From Agaribacillus sp965228415 (lineage in GTDB: Bacteria; Bacteroidota; Bacteroidia; Cytophagales; Cyclobacteriaceae), in contig OZ245814.1 of NCBI GenBank assembly GCA_965228415.1, positions 6,262,001 through 6,326,000 of the forward strand: a stretch of 64,000 nucleotides of DNA, given 5' to 3'. The position numbers and the translations under genes were made by a program. Positions 1 to 8,287 of this stretch are shown here, one piece after another. The notes beneath the pieces are model-generated. The model saw nothing but the letters and a program-made list of their open reading frames with translations, had not been told where the DNA came from and did not search any database. The first letter of the stretch is position 1, and each line of letters starts with the position of its first letter.

Positions 1-1
1 A

Positions 2-181
2 ACGATTAAGGGTGAACTGAAGCAGGTGGATGACTGGATGGTGATGAGCTATGAGGAGCAACTATTGTATGATGCGGCCTCCTTTCCCACAATCCCGAAT
101 GCGTCAGACAAACCGGCCAAAGAGCCCAAATTCCTGGCCGGCCCCAATGCGCTGGATGCCAACATCATTTTATGTAATTAA
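2..181 (+). CDS. C-terminal end of an unidentified protein (cut by window start)
   Basis: An open frame runs from the first bases of the window to a TAA at 179-181 and gives 59 residues, including QVDDWMVMSYEEQLLYDAAS and the C-terminus ANIILCN. The start lies outside the window. The frame has normal-looking composition, and the next gene converges on it with a gap of only 25 nt. I do not recognise the family, and no motif in this tail allows a function. An overlapping frame at 51-284 is less protein-like and runs into the next gene antisense. Confidence 0.55.
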   Translation, partial: TIKGELKQVDDWMVMSYEEQLLYDAASFPTIPNASDKPAKEPKFLAGPNALDANIILCN

Positions 182-206
182 AACCGGGAACCAAAAAGGC
201 CGCAAT

Positions 207-2141
207 CTATCGGCCATTAGGTATTTCGATAGTAAACGTACTTCCTTTTTTAAGCTGTGTGGAAAGCTTGATGGTACCGCCTAATTTTTTAATGATCTCT
301 TTTACAATATATAATCCCAGACCGGAGCCGTTACTTTGCTCGGAAGCCCGGTAGAACATTTTGAAAACCTTGTCCTTGTGATCATCATGTATCCCGTTGC
401 CATTATCCTGCACCACGATTTTGGCTTTGGAATAGCTGGTTTCTACTGATATCTTTATAAACTGGTCATCCACATATGTTTTTTGATATTGCACGGCATT
501 TACCAGTAAATTTTGTAAAGCGTCTTTAATCCTGATCGGATCGGAGTAGAAGGGTGTCTGGTCGTCAATAACTAACTCTTTGGTAATATTATCCGCGCCT
601 TCAAAATATTGCAGGTGCGTAAATATTTCCTCAAATATTTTATTAAAATCCAGTTTTTCATAATTTATCACCAGCCGGGAGTTCCTGGAGTAGTGGATGA
701 TCTTGTTAATGAAATTATCCAGTTTGTTGATACAATCTGTCATTTTATTCAGGTACTCATTCTTTTTGGTTTGATCATTCTCGATTTTTGAGATATTGAT
801 CAATCCCAGTACGCTGGCCAGTGGGGCCCGCAAGTCGTGGGCGGCTCTGTAAACGAAATTATCTAACTCATTATTGATTTTTACCAACTCCTCATTTTTG
901 TCCCGGAGTTTTTCTTCCGAAATTTTTCTGGACTGGATGCTTCGCAGGTAAATGGAAAGCCCCTCGGTTGAGACGTAGCCATGTACTTCAAACCACTGCT
1001 GTGAGGGTTCTATATATTCTTCAAAATGGATGTCAATTTGTTTGTTAAAGGCCTGGTGAAACTGTTCACGCATTTTGCTGGATTGAGAAAATGCCAGCTC
1101 GTCCCAGATCTTTTTCCCAAGTAAGTTTTCCTTTTTTTCATTAAGTAAGATCTCGGCTTGTTTATTAAGGTAGGTAAACTTCCATTCACTATTAATTATG
1201 AACATTGCATCAGTGATGCTCTCCAATATATTGATGCTTCTTTTGGCCGAACTTAAAAGTTTTTCCTCTGTTTCTTTCTTGTCGGTGATATCGGTTTCAA
1301 TAATCACATAATTAATTAATTCCTCATTTTCATTGAAGACCGGGCTTACATCCAAATGAAGCCAATAGATAGTTCCGTTCTTTTTATAGCTTACCGTTTC
1401 ACCGGTGAATTTTTTTCCGGCGCTTATCATTTGCAGGATGCGCTTATCGAAACCGGCATAATTAAAATCTTTGGAGAGGTAAAATGGTTTTTCACCTATA
1501 CATTCCGTTATTTTATACCCGGTTATCTGACAATAGCCATTATTAACCCATTCGATGCTGCCGTTGGCGTCGGTGATGATCACGCCGTTATGTGTTTTAG
1601 TGGCCAGCCAGGAGAGTTTTGTTAAATCAAACTGAAGATCTGCAGCTAGTTTTTGTATGAAAACTGCCACCAGAAAACCTGGCTTCAGTGTATCCAACCG
1701 GATCAGAAACTTATCAGAATTGGTAGTTTTGGCGGTTTTATAGGCGATGAATTGTACCGGTGGTTTTTGTCCCTGCAGCGCAACCCCAAATGCATCAAGG
1801 AATTGTTTTTCTTCCTGAAATCTAAAACATTTGAGCAGGTCCTTGCCAGTCTCTAACCCTTTATTCAGAACTAGTGCTCCTGCACTGGTTTCTTCAATTT
1901 GCAACTCGTTATCAAGGATTACAAAGGCGCTGGTATTGTCTAATAAAGATTTGTACTGGCTCTCGGAATTTTTAATTTTATCAACTTCCAGTTTCTGGAG
2001 GGCCAGTTTTTCAGCTAACTTTTTGTTTTTAATTTTTAACTCCTCGTTAGCCTTGCGTAATTCCTCAGTATCTGGCCCGCTTTTACTTCCTGTCAATGGT
2101 TGTTTTCCACGCTTATACTGGTCGTTTACTAGTGACTTCAA
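207..2141 (-). CDS. PAS-domain sensor histidine kinase (soluble)
   Basis: This 644-residue two-component kinase has no membrane segment, so it probably senses an intracellular signal. A charged coiled coil lies at about residues 24-65. A PAS-like region follows, then a clear PAS/PAC at about 175-290 and another PAS at about 303-400. The HisKA box YRAAHDLRAP carries the phospho-accepting His435. The HATPase part has an N box with Asn548, a G1 box DNGNGI (579-584) and a G2 box GSGLGL (605-610), so the catalytic core looks intact. No response regulator is adjacent, so the partner is unknown (orphan kinase). Family call is firm; signal is unknown. Confidence 0.93.
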   Translation of the reverse strand: MKSLVNDQYKRGKQPLTGSKSGPDTEELRKANEELKIKNKKLAEKLALQKLEVDKIKNSESQYKSLLDNTSAFVILDNELQIEETSAGALVLNKGLETGKDLLKCFRFQEEKQFLDAFGVALQGQKPPVQFIAYKTAKTTNSDKFLIRLDTLKPGFLVAVFIQKLAADLQFDLTKLSWLATKTHNGVIITDANGSIEWVNNGYCQITGYKITECIGEKPFYLSKDFNYAGFDKRILQMISAGKKFTGETVSYKKNGTIYWLHLDVSPVFNENEELINYVIIETDITDKKETEEKLLSSAKRSINILESITDAMFIINSEWKFTYLNKQAEILLNEKKENLLGKKIWDELAFSQSSKMREQFHQAFNKQIDIHFEEYIEPSQQWFEVHGYVSTEGLSIYLRSIQSRKISEEKLRDKNEELVKINNELDNFVYRAAHDLRAPLASVLGLINISKIENDQTKKNEYLNKMTDCINKLDNFINKIIHYSRNSRLVINYEKLDFNKIFEEIFTHLQYFEGADNITKELVIDDQTPFYSDPIRIKDALQNLLVNAVQYQKTYVDDQFIKISVETSYSKAKIVVQDNGNGIHDDHKDKVFKMFYRASEQSNGSGLGLYIVKEIIKKLGGTIKLSTQLKKGSTFTIEIPNGR

Positions 2142-2255
2142 ACCAAATTTTTCGATTAAACCAATAATTTATTTGAACAGACTAAAAATTATTTCACCTT
2201 TCACTTCTGGTAAGAATGCGATTGAAGTAGCCTGTGAATTTTAAAACTATTAACA

Positions 2256-2284
2256 TTTGTAAGGGAAAAAAATTAATAATTTTG
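2256..2284 (+). promoter_or_regulatory. Candidate Bacteroidota sigma-A promoter
   Basis: TTTG at 2256-2259 is followed after 17 nt by TAATTTTG at 2277-2284, matching the TTTG-N17..19-TAnnTTTG pattern. It could drive the small ORF at 2298 or give a long 5' leader to the gene at 2597. Start site not tested. Confidence 0.45.
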
Positions 2285-2297
2285 ATAAATAACAAGT

Positions 2298-2435
2298 ATG
2301 AAAGGTTTTCGCCGAATTGTCACTTTTTTGTGCTTTTATGAAAATTTGATCTTGGGTTTTTTACCGTTGGCAGGTTGTTGCGCTCTTATTTCACACCCTA
2401 AACAGGGGAAGTATGGTACGGGTAAAGCAAAGTAA
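2298..2435 (+). CDS. Possible small membrane-associated peptide (45 aa)
   Basis: An ATG 14 nt after a good promoter -7 motif opens a 45-codon frame ending in TAA. The peptide starts MKGFRRIVTFLCF, has a hydrophobic middle (ILGFLPLAGCCALI) and ends in a short basic tail (GKYGTGKAK). This resembles a tiny exported or membrane peptide, but no family is recognised. It could equally be chance coding in the leader of the downstream lipoprotein gene. Confidence 0.2.
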   Translation: MKGFRRIVTFLCFYENLILGFLPLAGCCALISHPKQGKYGTGKAK

Positions 2436-2596
2436 TATGAGTGAACTAATTACAGCATCCTCCCGCAAAGTTAATTTAAGTGTCTGATTTATAGCTTTTA
2501 AAAATTGATCAAAAATTATCGCATGGCGCTGTTAAATAATAAGTCAGCAATTTTTGGCCGGGTTCGTCGTAGTTATATAGTAACAGGTGGAAACTC

Positions 2597-3493
2597 ATGA
2601 AAATTTCAAAACTCGTCTTATGGGCAGTGGTCCCCTCATTTTTTTATGTGGCTTGTAACCACAAAAATCACGATACCTCCGATTCGGAGACTCCTTTGAC
2701 CACACTGATAAGCAATACAAGTGGCGAAGTGACCGAAGCTATGGAGTTGGCACCGGTAATCGGCGCCATTAAGTTACCTCAGGGATACAAACGAGTGCGA
2801 GTAGAACAGGATTCCTTTGGCGAATACCTGAGAGGCCTGCAAATTAAGCAGGACGACCATGTTGTTAACTTGTATGACGGAAGAAAGAAAGCTAATCAGG
2901 GCGCCCACTATTGCATCCTGGATATTGATGTAGGCAACAGGGATTTACAGCAATGTGCCGATGCTGTTATCAGGCTGCGGGCAGAATACCTGTATCAGAT
3001 GAAAGACTTCGAAAGCATATCCTTTAATTTTACTAATGGAGAGCCGGTACCGTTTAAAAAATATGCCGAGGGCTACCGGGTGAAGGTCAACGGGAACACC
3101 CTATCCTGGAAAAAAAGCACCGGGCCAGACTATTCGTATCCTAATTTTAGAAAATACCTGAATTTGATATTTGCTTATGCCGGTTCATACTCTCTCGCCA
3201 AAGAACTCGACAAAGTCACCGACGTCAATGAAATTCAAATCGGTGATGTAATGATTCAGGGAGGGTTTCCAGGGCATGCCGTGCTGGTCATGGACATCGC
3301 TGAACACATGGATACAGGTGAGAAAATATTTTTACTGGCGCAAAGTTATATGCCCGCCCAGGAAATTCATGTGCTGGTAAACCCAAATCACGTGGGAATA
3401 AGTCCCTGGTATTCCATGAAGCATAGCAACCGGGTTTATACGCCGGAATGGACCTTTAATAAAAATGATCTCAAAAGGTGGAGAGACCAGTGA
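2597..3493 (+). CDS. DUF4846-domain lipoprotein
   Basis: The 298-residue protein starts with a short basic n-region, a hydrophobic stretch and FYVAC, a plausible lipobox with Cys20, so it is probably a periplasm-facing lipoprotein. From about residue 60 to the end it matches my memory of DUF4846, a family common in Bacteroidota with no assigned reaction: the segments GAHYCILDIDVGNRDLQQCADAV and GDVMIQGGFPGHAVLVMDIA look characteristic. The latter, with its GHA and downstream LLAQSYMPAQE, resembles a cysteine/amidase-like fold, but that is only an impression. It converges on mnmD with a 15-nt gap. Confidence 0.75.
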   Translation: MKISKLVLWAVVPSFFYVACNHKNHDTSDSETPLTTLISNTSGEVTEAMELAPVIGAIKLPQGYKRVRVEQDSFGEYLRGLQIKQDDHVVNLYDGRKKANQGAHYCILDIDVGNRDLQQCADAVIRLRAEYLYQMKDFESISFNFTNGEPVPFKKYAEGYRVKVNGNTLSWKKSTGPDYSYPNFRKYLNLIFAYAGSYSLAKELDKVTDVNEIQIGDVMIQGGFPGHAVLVMDIAEHMDTGEKIFLLAQSYMPAQEIHVLVNPNHVGISPWYSMKHSNRVYTPEWTFNKNDLKRWRDQ

Positions 3494-3508
3494 AGGGTCA
3501 AATGATCG

Positions 3509-4192
3509 TTAATTTTTAGTAGCGCGCACCATTTCTTTTTTGCCTGGAGGTCCGGGTAAAGTTTCAACGTGCAATCCAAGCGTTAAAAGATCCCGTTTAA
3601 ATTGTCCCCTGGCGCAATAAGTGACTAAAACGCCACCTTCAGTAAGAAAACCTGTTACTTTTTTGATCACCTCATAGGTCCATAATTCCGATTGCTTGGA
3701 AGGGGCGAACGCATCAAAATATATTAATTCAAACGACTGGTCAGGTTCATAATTTTGAAGCGTTATCTTTTGCTTGTTTAGGGTGAAATTGCCGGTTATA
3801 GGCACTGACCTGTGCCAGGTACTGGTGTGCAATGTTTTGAAAAGCTGCCCTTCCCGCTCATTTTTCAAATAGTTTGTGTAATTCAGGTCCTCTATTAATT
3901 CCGGATCCAGCGGGAAGGGTTCGAGACTATGATAATTGACGGCATTGCTTTTCCCCAGTAGTTTTTGAACAGTTAAAATAGCATTGAGTCCCGTCCCGAA
4001 ACCAATTTCCAATAAGTTAATGGTCGTGGGATTGACAGTATTCAATAAGTGTTCCAGACCCGCGGTTATAAATACGTGATTTGACTCCTGCCAGGCGCCG
4101 TGAAAAGAATGGTATGTTTCATTGATATTTTTCAGGTAAATCGTATGAGAACCATCCTCGGTAACAATGATTTTTGGTTGCGCGTCCGACAT
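3509..4192 (-). CDS. mnmD: tRNA 5-methylaminomethyl-2-thiouridine methyltransferase MnmD
   Basis: This 227-residue protein is the stand-alone MnmD form of the methyltransferase half of MnmC. It uses S-adenosylmethionine for the last step of mnm5s2U34 formation in the tRNA wobble position. The SAM-binding motif LLEIGFGTGLNAILT is at about residues 61-75, and the family signature ELIYFDAFAPSKQSELWT is at about 155-172. The usual fused FAD oxidase domain of MnmC is absent, as is normal for MnmD. The ATG abuts the ispF stop codon, so the two genes are likely cotranscribed. Confidence 0.92.
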   Translation of the reverse strand: MSDAQPKIIVTEDGSHTIYLKNINETYHSFHGAWQESNHVFITAGLEHLLNTVNPTTINLLEIGFGTGLNAILTVQKLLGKSNAVNYHSLEPFPLDPELIEDLNYTNYLKNEREGQLFKTLHTSTWHRSVPITGNFTLNKQKITLQNYEPDQSFELIYFDAFAPSKQSELWTYEVIKKVTGFLTEGGVLVTYCARGQFKRDLLTLGLHVETLPGPPGKKEMVRATKN

Positions 4193-4672
4193 TTACTTTT
4201 TATAGATTAAAACAGTGGCATGGGCAGAAACACCTTCTTTCCTACCCACAAATCCCAGTTCTTCCGTTGTTGTAGCCTTTACGGATATGTTGTCCGCGTC
4301 AGTTCCAATGACCCCGGCGAGACATGTTTTCATAGCTGGTATATAAGGATTAAGCTTTGGCGCTTGCAGGCATACGGTGGTATCTATGTTTCCTACTTCA
4401 TACCCTTTGTCCCGAATTAGTTCCAATGTCTGTTTTAGCAGAATTTTGCTATCGATACCTTTATACCGGGCATCTTTATCGGAAAAATGAAAACCGATAT
4501 CCCGCAAATTAGCCGCCCCCAAAAGAGCATCGCAAATGACATGAATCAAAACATCGGCATCCGAATGGCCAACGGCTCCATGCGTGTGATCAATTTGAAT
4601 TCCCCCTAACCAAAATGGATGCCCTTCCTTTAGTTGGTGAACATCATATCCCTGTCCAACGCGTATATTCAT
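4193..4672 (-). CDS. ispF: 2-C-methyl-D-erythritol 2,4-cyclodiphosphate synthase IspF
   Basis: At 159 residues it has the family length. It catalyses cyclisation of CDP-methylerythritol 2-phosphate in the non-mevalonate isoprenoid pathway, as a cytosolic homotrimer. The metal-binding GYDVHQL (Asp10, His12) and the second metal ligand His44 in SDADVLIHVICDALLGA are present, as is the C-terminal EELGFVGRKEG motif that closes the active site. It lies directly between the M16 peptidase (24-nt gap) and mnmD (no gap) on the minus strand. Confidence 0.97.
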   Translation of the reverse strand: MNIRVGQGYDVHQLKEGHPFWLGGIQIDHTHGAVGHSDADVLIHVICDALLGAANLRDIGFHFSDKDARYKGIDSKILLKQTLELIRDKGYEVGNIDTTVCLQAPKLNPYIPAMKTCLAGVIGTDADNISVKATTTEELGFVGRKEGVSAHATVLIYKK

Positions 4673-4695
4673 GGTGTTTGTTTTGACATACTGAA

Positions 4696-5934
4696 TTAAT
4701 TTTGAGAATGATAATGGATGGTTGAGCAGTTTTCAGGTATCAATACTGTATTGGCCACCGATTTTATTTCTTCGACTGTTACGGACTGGATTTTTTGGGA
4801 TTCCTGATTGACCAGTTCCGGATTCCCGAGGTTAGCGGCGAATGCAAGGTTTAGAGACTGGTTTAACAACTCCATTTCAGAGAATTGCAAGGTGGATTCC
4901 GCCTGATTTTTGACTTTTAGCAATTCGCTTTCTTCTATCGCCTCAGCCTTGAACTCATCGATGACTTCCTGTATGGCAGCGTCAGCCATTTCGAGACTAA
5001 TGTTGTTGTTCAACATGCCTGAGACCACCAACAAACCCGGGTCTACAGAACCGGTAATGTAGGTATTCAGTTTATTAAACAATTTCCGCTCTTTAATCAG
5101 CTTGCGGTAAAACCTTGAAGAATTACCACGGCCCAGCATATCTCCAAGGAGGTCTACCTGGTAATATTCCTGCGATAATTTTCCTGGCATGTGGTAAACT
5201 TTGTAAATGGCGTTCAGCGGAACATCTGCTGTCAGGTTTAAATGTCTTGAGGCCAGCTGTTTAGGTTCTTTGACTAAATTTCTTTCATACGCCTGTCCCG
5301 CCGGAATCGGATCGAACCATTTCTCGGAAAGTTTCTTTACCTCGTCTGTCTTGACATTGCCGGCTACTACCAGTGTGGCGTTGTTGGGTCGGTAAAATTT
5401 AAAGAAAAAGGACCTGACATCTTCTAAAGTGGCATTTTCGATATGAGAAATGTTCTTGCCGATGGGCGCCCATTTATAGGGGTGTTTTTGATAGGCCAAG
5501 GGCCTTAATTGAAGCCAGACGTCGCCGTAAGGTTGATTTAAATACCTTTGTTTAAACTCTTCGATCACCACCTTTCGCTGTACTTCCAATACCTGGGGAG
5601 CAAATGACAGGCTTAACATCCTATCGGATTCCAGCCAAAACGCCGTTTCAAGATTATTGGCCGGAATGGTTAAATAATAATTAGTAATGTCAGTACTGGT
5701 AAAAGCATTATTTTCACCCCCTACCTTTTGTAAGGGTTCGTCGTAATTGGGAATGTTCATTGACCCGCCAAACATTAAGTGCTCAAACAAGTGGGCAAAT
5801 CCTGTTTTGTCTTCCTGTTCATCCTTTGAACCCACATTGTATAAAATATTGACCACCGCCACCGGTGTGTCCGGGTTTTCAATCACATAAACATTTAGTC
5901 CGTTTGAAAGTTTAAAATTCTGGTAAGATATCAT
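4696..5934 (-). CDS. M16 family zinc peptidase (no signal peptide)
   Basis: The 412-residue protein is a single-unit M16B (insulinase-like) peptidase. The inverted zinc motif HLFEH (His48, Glu51, His52) is intact, with the downstream acidic region VVIEEFKQRYLNQPYG supplying the third ligand. No signal peptide is visible, unlike the M16 pair at 13.2-16.7 kb, so this one is probably cytoplasmic. It is the first gene of a minus-strand run with ispF and mnmD, preceded by a TATTTTTG promoter element. Substrate unknown. Confidence 0.9.
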   Translation of the reverse strand: MISYQNFKLSNGLNVYVIENPDTPVAVVNILYNVGSKDEQEDKTGFAHLFEHLMFGGSMNIPNYDEPLQKVGGENNAFTSTDITNYYLTIPANNLETAFWLESDRMLSLSFAPQVLEVQRKVVIEEFKQRYLNQPYGDVWLQLRPLAYQKHPYKWAPIGKNISHIENATLEDVRSFFFKFYRPNNATLVVAGNVKTDEVKKLSEKWFDPIPAGQAYERNLVKEPKQLASRHLNLTADVPLNAIYKVYHMPGKLSQEYYQVDLLGDMLGRGNSSRFYRKLIKERKLFNKLNTYITGSVDPGLLVVSGMLNNNISLEMADAAIQEVIDEFKAEAIEESELLKVKNQAESTLQFSEMELLNQSLNLAFAANLGNPELVNQESQKIQSVTVEEIKSVANTVLIPENCSTIHYHSQN

Positions 5935-5956
5935 TGACTTTTAATAGGTACAGGTG

Positions 5957-5964
5957 CAAAAATA
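5957..5964 (-). promoter_or_regulatory. Promoter -7 element upstream of the M16-ispF-mnmD run
   Basis: On the minus strand TATTTTTG, followed by C, lies 23 nt before the M16 ATG and matches the Bacteroidota TAnnTTTG consensus exactly. A convincing TTTG -33 box is not seen at the right spacing. Confidence 0.45.
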
Positions 5965-6092
5965 AAAAATAACCTTATTCTTTGTGTGGTATGGTCATTC
6001 AATTACATTTGTGTTCTTATTTTTTTCTAATTTCGTGGAAAATAATCAAAAATTATCCGGATTATATTCTTAGGCAACATTAAACCCCTTCA

Positions 6093-8075
6093 ATGAGATT
6101 TTATAGAAAAAATTATTCTGACGAAACCTTGATTGCGTTGTACGAGGCTTTGTTAAGACCCAGGTTAATAGAAGAAAAGATGTTGATTCTATTGCGTCAA
6201 GGTAAAATCTCCAAATGGTTTTCCGGCATAGGACAAGAGGCGATATCGGTGGGTTGTACCCTGGCGCTCAAGACGACCGAATACATTTTGCCTATGCATA
6301 GAAATTTAGGGGTGTTTACCAGCAGAGATATCCCGTATCATCGACTTTTTGCGCAATTCCAGGGAAAAATGTCGGGTTTTACCAAGGGAAGGGACCGCTC
6401 TTTCCACTTTGGTTGTAATGAGAATTATATTGTTGGGATGATCTCCCATCTGGGGCCGCAACTGGCCGTTGCCAGTGGTATCGCCCTCGCCTATAAATTA
6501 AATAACGAAAACAAGGTCGCCGTAGCCTTTACCGGCGATGGCGGCGCCAGTGAAGGTGATTTTCACGAAGCCTTGAATGTTGCCTCCGTTTGGAAGTTGC
6601 CTGTAATATTTGTGGTGGAGAACAATGGCTATGGCCTTTCAACGCCTAGCTCCGAACAATTTAATTTCAAGAAATTTATAGATAAAGGTCCGGCCTATGG
6701 CATGGAAACCAAAAGAGTGGATGGAAATAATGTACTGAAGGTCTATGAAACCATGTCCTCTGTGGCCAGTTCTATCCGAAAGAAACCGCGGCCGGTTTTA
6801 GTGGAGATGATGACTTTTCGAATGCGAGGCCATGAAGAAGCTTCCGGCACCAAATACGTGCCTAAGAAGCTCATGGAAAAATGGGCCAAAAAAGATCCGG
6901 TCGATAACTACAGGGCCTTTTTACTCGATGAAAAAGTCATAAATGATGAGATCGACCAGGAAATAAGAAACCTTATAAAGCTGGAAATTGATAAAGGGCT
7001 GGAGATCGCGTATGGCGAAACGCTTCCTGCGGCCGAGGCAACTTCAGAGCTACAGGATATATACTTTCCCTTCCATCAGCAGGTTATTGATCCGGAGAAA
7101 AAAACCGGAAAGACTGAAAAAAGATTTGTGGATGCAATTGCCGATGGCATCAGGCAGAGTATGGAAAAATATCCCAACCTGGTCTTGATGGGCCAGGATA
7201 TTGCCGAATACGGCGGGGTTTTCAAGGTTACAGAAGGACTGGCTAAAGTCTTTGGAAAGGAGCGTATCAGAAACACACCCATCTGTGAATCAGCCATCGT
7301 TGGTGCCGCCCTTGGTTTATCCATAAAAAAGTTTAAAGCCATCGTTGAAATGCAGTTTGCGGATTTTGTAACCTGCGGGTTTAATCAAATTGTCAATAAC
7401 CTGGCCAAAAGCCATTATCGATGGGCGCAGCCGGCAGATGTGGTTGTCAGGATGCCAACGGGCGCAGGAGTAGGAGCAGGGCCCTTCCACTCACAATCAA
7501 ATGAAGCCTGGTTTACACACACACCGGGCCTTAAGGTAATTTATCCCTCAAATCCTTACGATGCCAAAGGCCTCTTAAACGCCGCTATTGAAGATCCCAA
7601 CCCGGTAATGTTTTTTGAACATAAGATGTTGTACCGATCCCTCCAGGAACCCATCCCGGACGATTATTATACTGTTAAGATCGGCGAAGCCAGACTGGTG
7701 CGGGAGGGTGAGGATATTTCTGTAATTACCTACGGCGCTGGCGTTCATTGGGCGGTGGAAGTGCTGGAGACCCTTGATTACATATCCTGTGATGTGCTCG
7801 ACTTAAGAAGTTTACTGCCATGGGATCAAGAGGCGGTGGAAACCACGGTTCGGAAGACCGGAAAGGTAATAGTTTTGCATGAGGATTGTCTTACCGGTGG
7901 CCTGGGTGGAGAAATTGCTGCCTGGATTGGCGAAAAATGTTTTACAAGCCTGGATGCCCCTGTCATACGGGTTGCAAGTTTGGATACGCCCGTGCCATTT
8001 TCTTCTCCTCTTGAACAAAATTTTTTGCCAAAAGAACGTTTTAAAAGAAAGCTGGTGGAACTATATGAGTATTAA
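6093..8075 (+). CDS. Branched-chain 2-oxoacid dehydrogenase E1, fused alpha-beta subunits
   Basis: The 660-residue thiamin-diphosphate enzyme decarboxylates branched-chain 2-oxoacids and passes the acyl group to a lipoylated E2. The alpha half (about 1-330) has the ThDP motif GDGGASEG...NNGYG (148-180). The beta half (about 365-660) starts at KRFVDAIADGIRQ and includes GQDIAEYGGVFKVTEGL and the C-terminal transketolase-like domain. Fusion of E1 alpha and beta in one chain is common in Bacteroidota. E2 and E3 are not in this window; lipA (11.5 kb) makes the cofactor the complex needs. Confidence 0.93.
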   Translation: MRFYRKNYSDETLIALYEALLRPRLIEEKMLILLRQGKISKWFSGIGQEAISVGCTLALKTTEYILPMHRNLGVFTSRDIPYHRLFAQFQGKMSGFTKGRDRSFHFGCNENYIVGMISHLGPQLAVASGIALAYKLNNENKVAVAFTGDGGASEGDFHEALNVASVWKLPVIFVVENNGYGLSTPSSEQFNFKKFIDKGPAYGMETKRVDGNNVLKVYETMSSVASSIRKKPRPVLVEMMTFRMRGHEEASGTKYVPKKLMEKWAKKDPVDNYRAFLLDEKVINDEIDQEIRNLIKLEIDKGLEIAYGETLPAAEATSELQDIYFPFHQQVIDPEKKTGKTEKRFVDAIADGIRQSMEKYPNLVLMGQDIAEYGGVFKVTEGLAKVFGKERIRNTPICESAIVGAALGLSIKKFKAIVEMQFADFVTCGFNQIVNNLAKSHYRWAQPADVVVRMPTGAGVGAGPFHSQSNEAWFTHTPGLKVIYPSNPYDAKGLLNAAIEDPNPVMFFEHKMLYRSLQEPIPDDYYTVKIGEARLVREGEDISVITYGAGVHWAVEVLETLDYISCDVLDLRSLLPWDQEAVETTVRKTGKVIVLHEDCLTGGLGGEIAAWIGEKCFTSLDAPVIRVASLDTPVPFSSPLEQNFLPKERFKRKLVELYEY

Positions 8076-8287
8076 TGTGTTTTTGTCGATAGAAAATATA
8101 GGCCTTTTTGCAAGGTACAGCCATTTAGCAGCGTTTTGAAGAGCCTTTGGTAAACAGATGTATCGGGCTGATCTTGGATCTGGTAATTCCTGACGCTATA
8201 AGTCATTAATGTATGAATTCAATTATTAATCAAGATTTTTATAGTATTATATGCTGTAAATTACGGGCTTAAATTGGGTATATTGTT

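Larger units (their letters stand above)
2142..2596. other. Intergenic region with a candidate promoter and small ORF
   Basis: This 455-nt gap separates the divergently transcribed kinase and DUF4846 genes. It is AT-rich. It contains a plus-strand promoter match (2256-2284) and a 45-codon ORF (2298-2435), listed separately. I see no tRNA-like fold or terminator here. Confidence 0.5.

Noticed and set aside
51..284. 77-codon plus frame at the window start
   Set aside because: It runs antisense into the histidine kinase C-terminus. The alternative frame ending at 181 has more natural composition and stops before the kinase.
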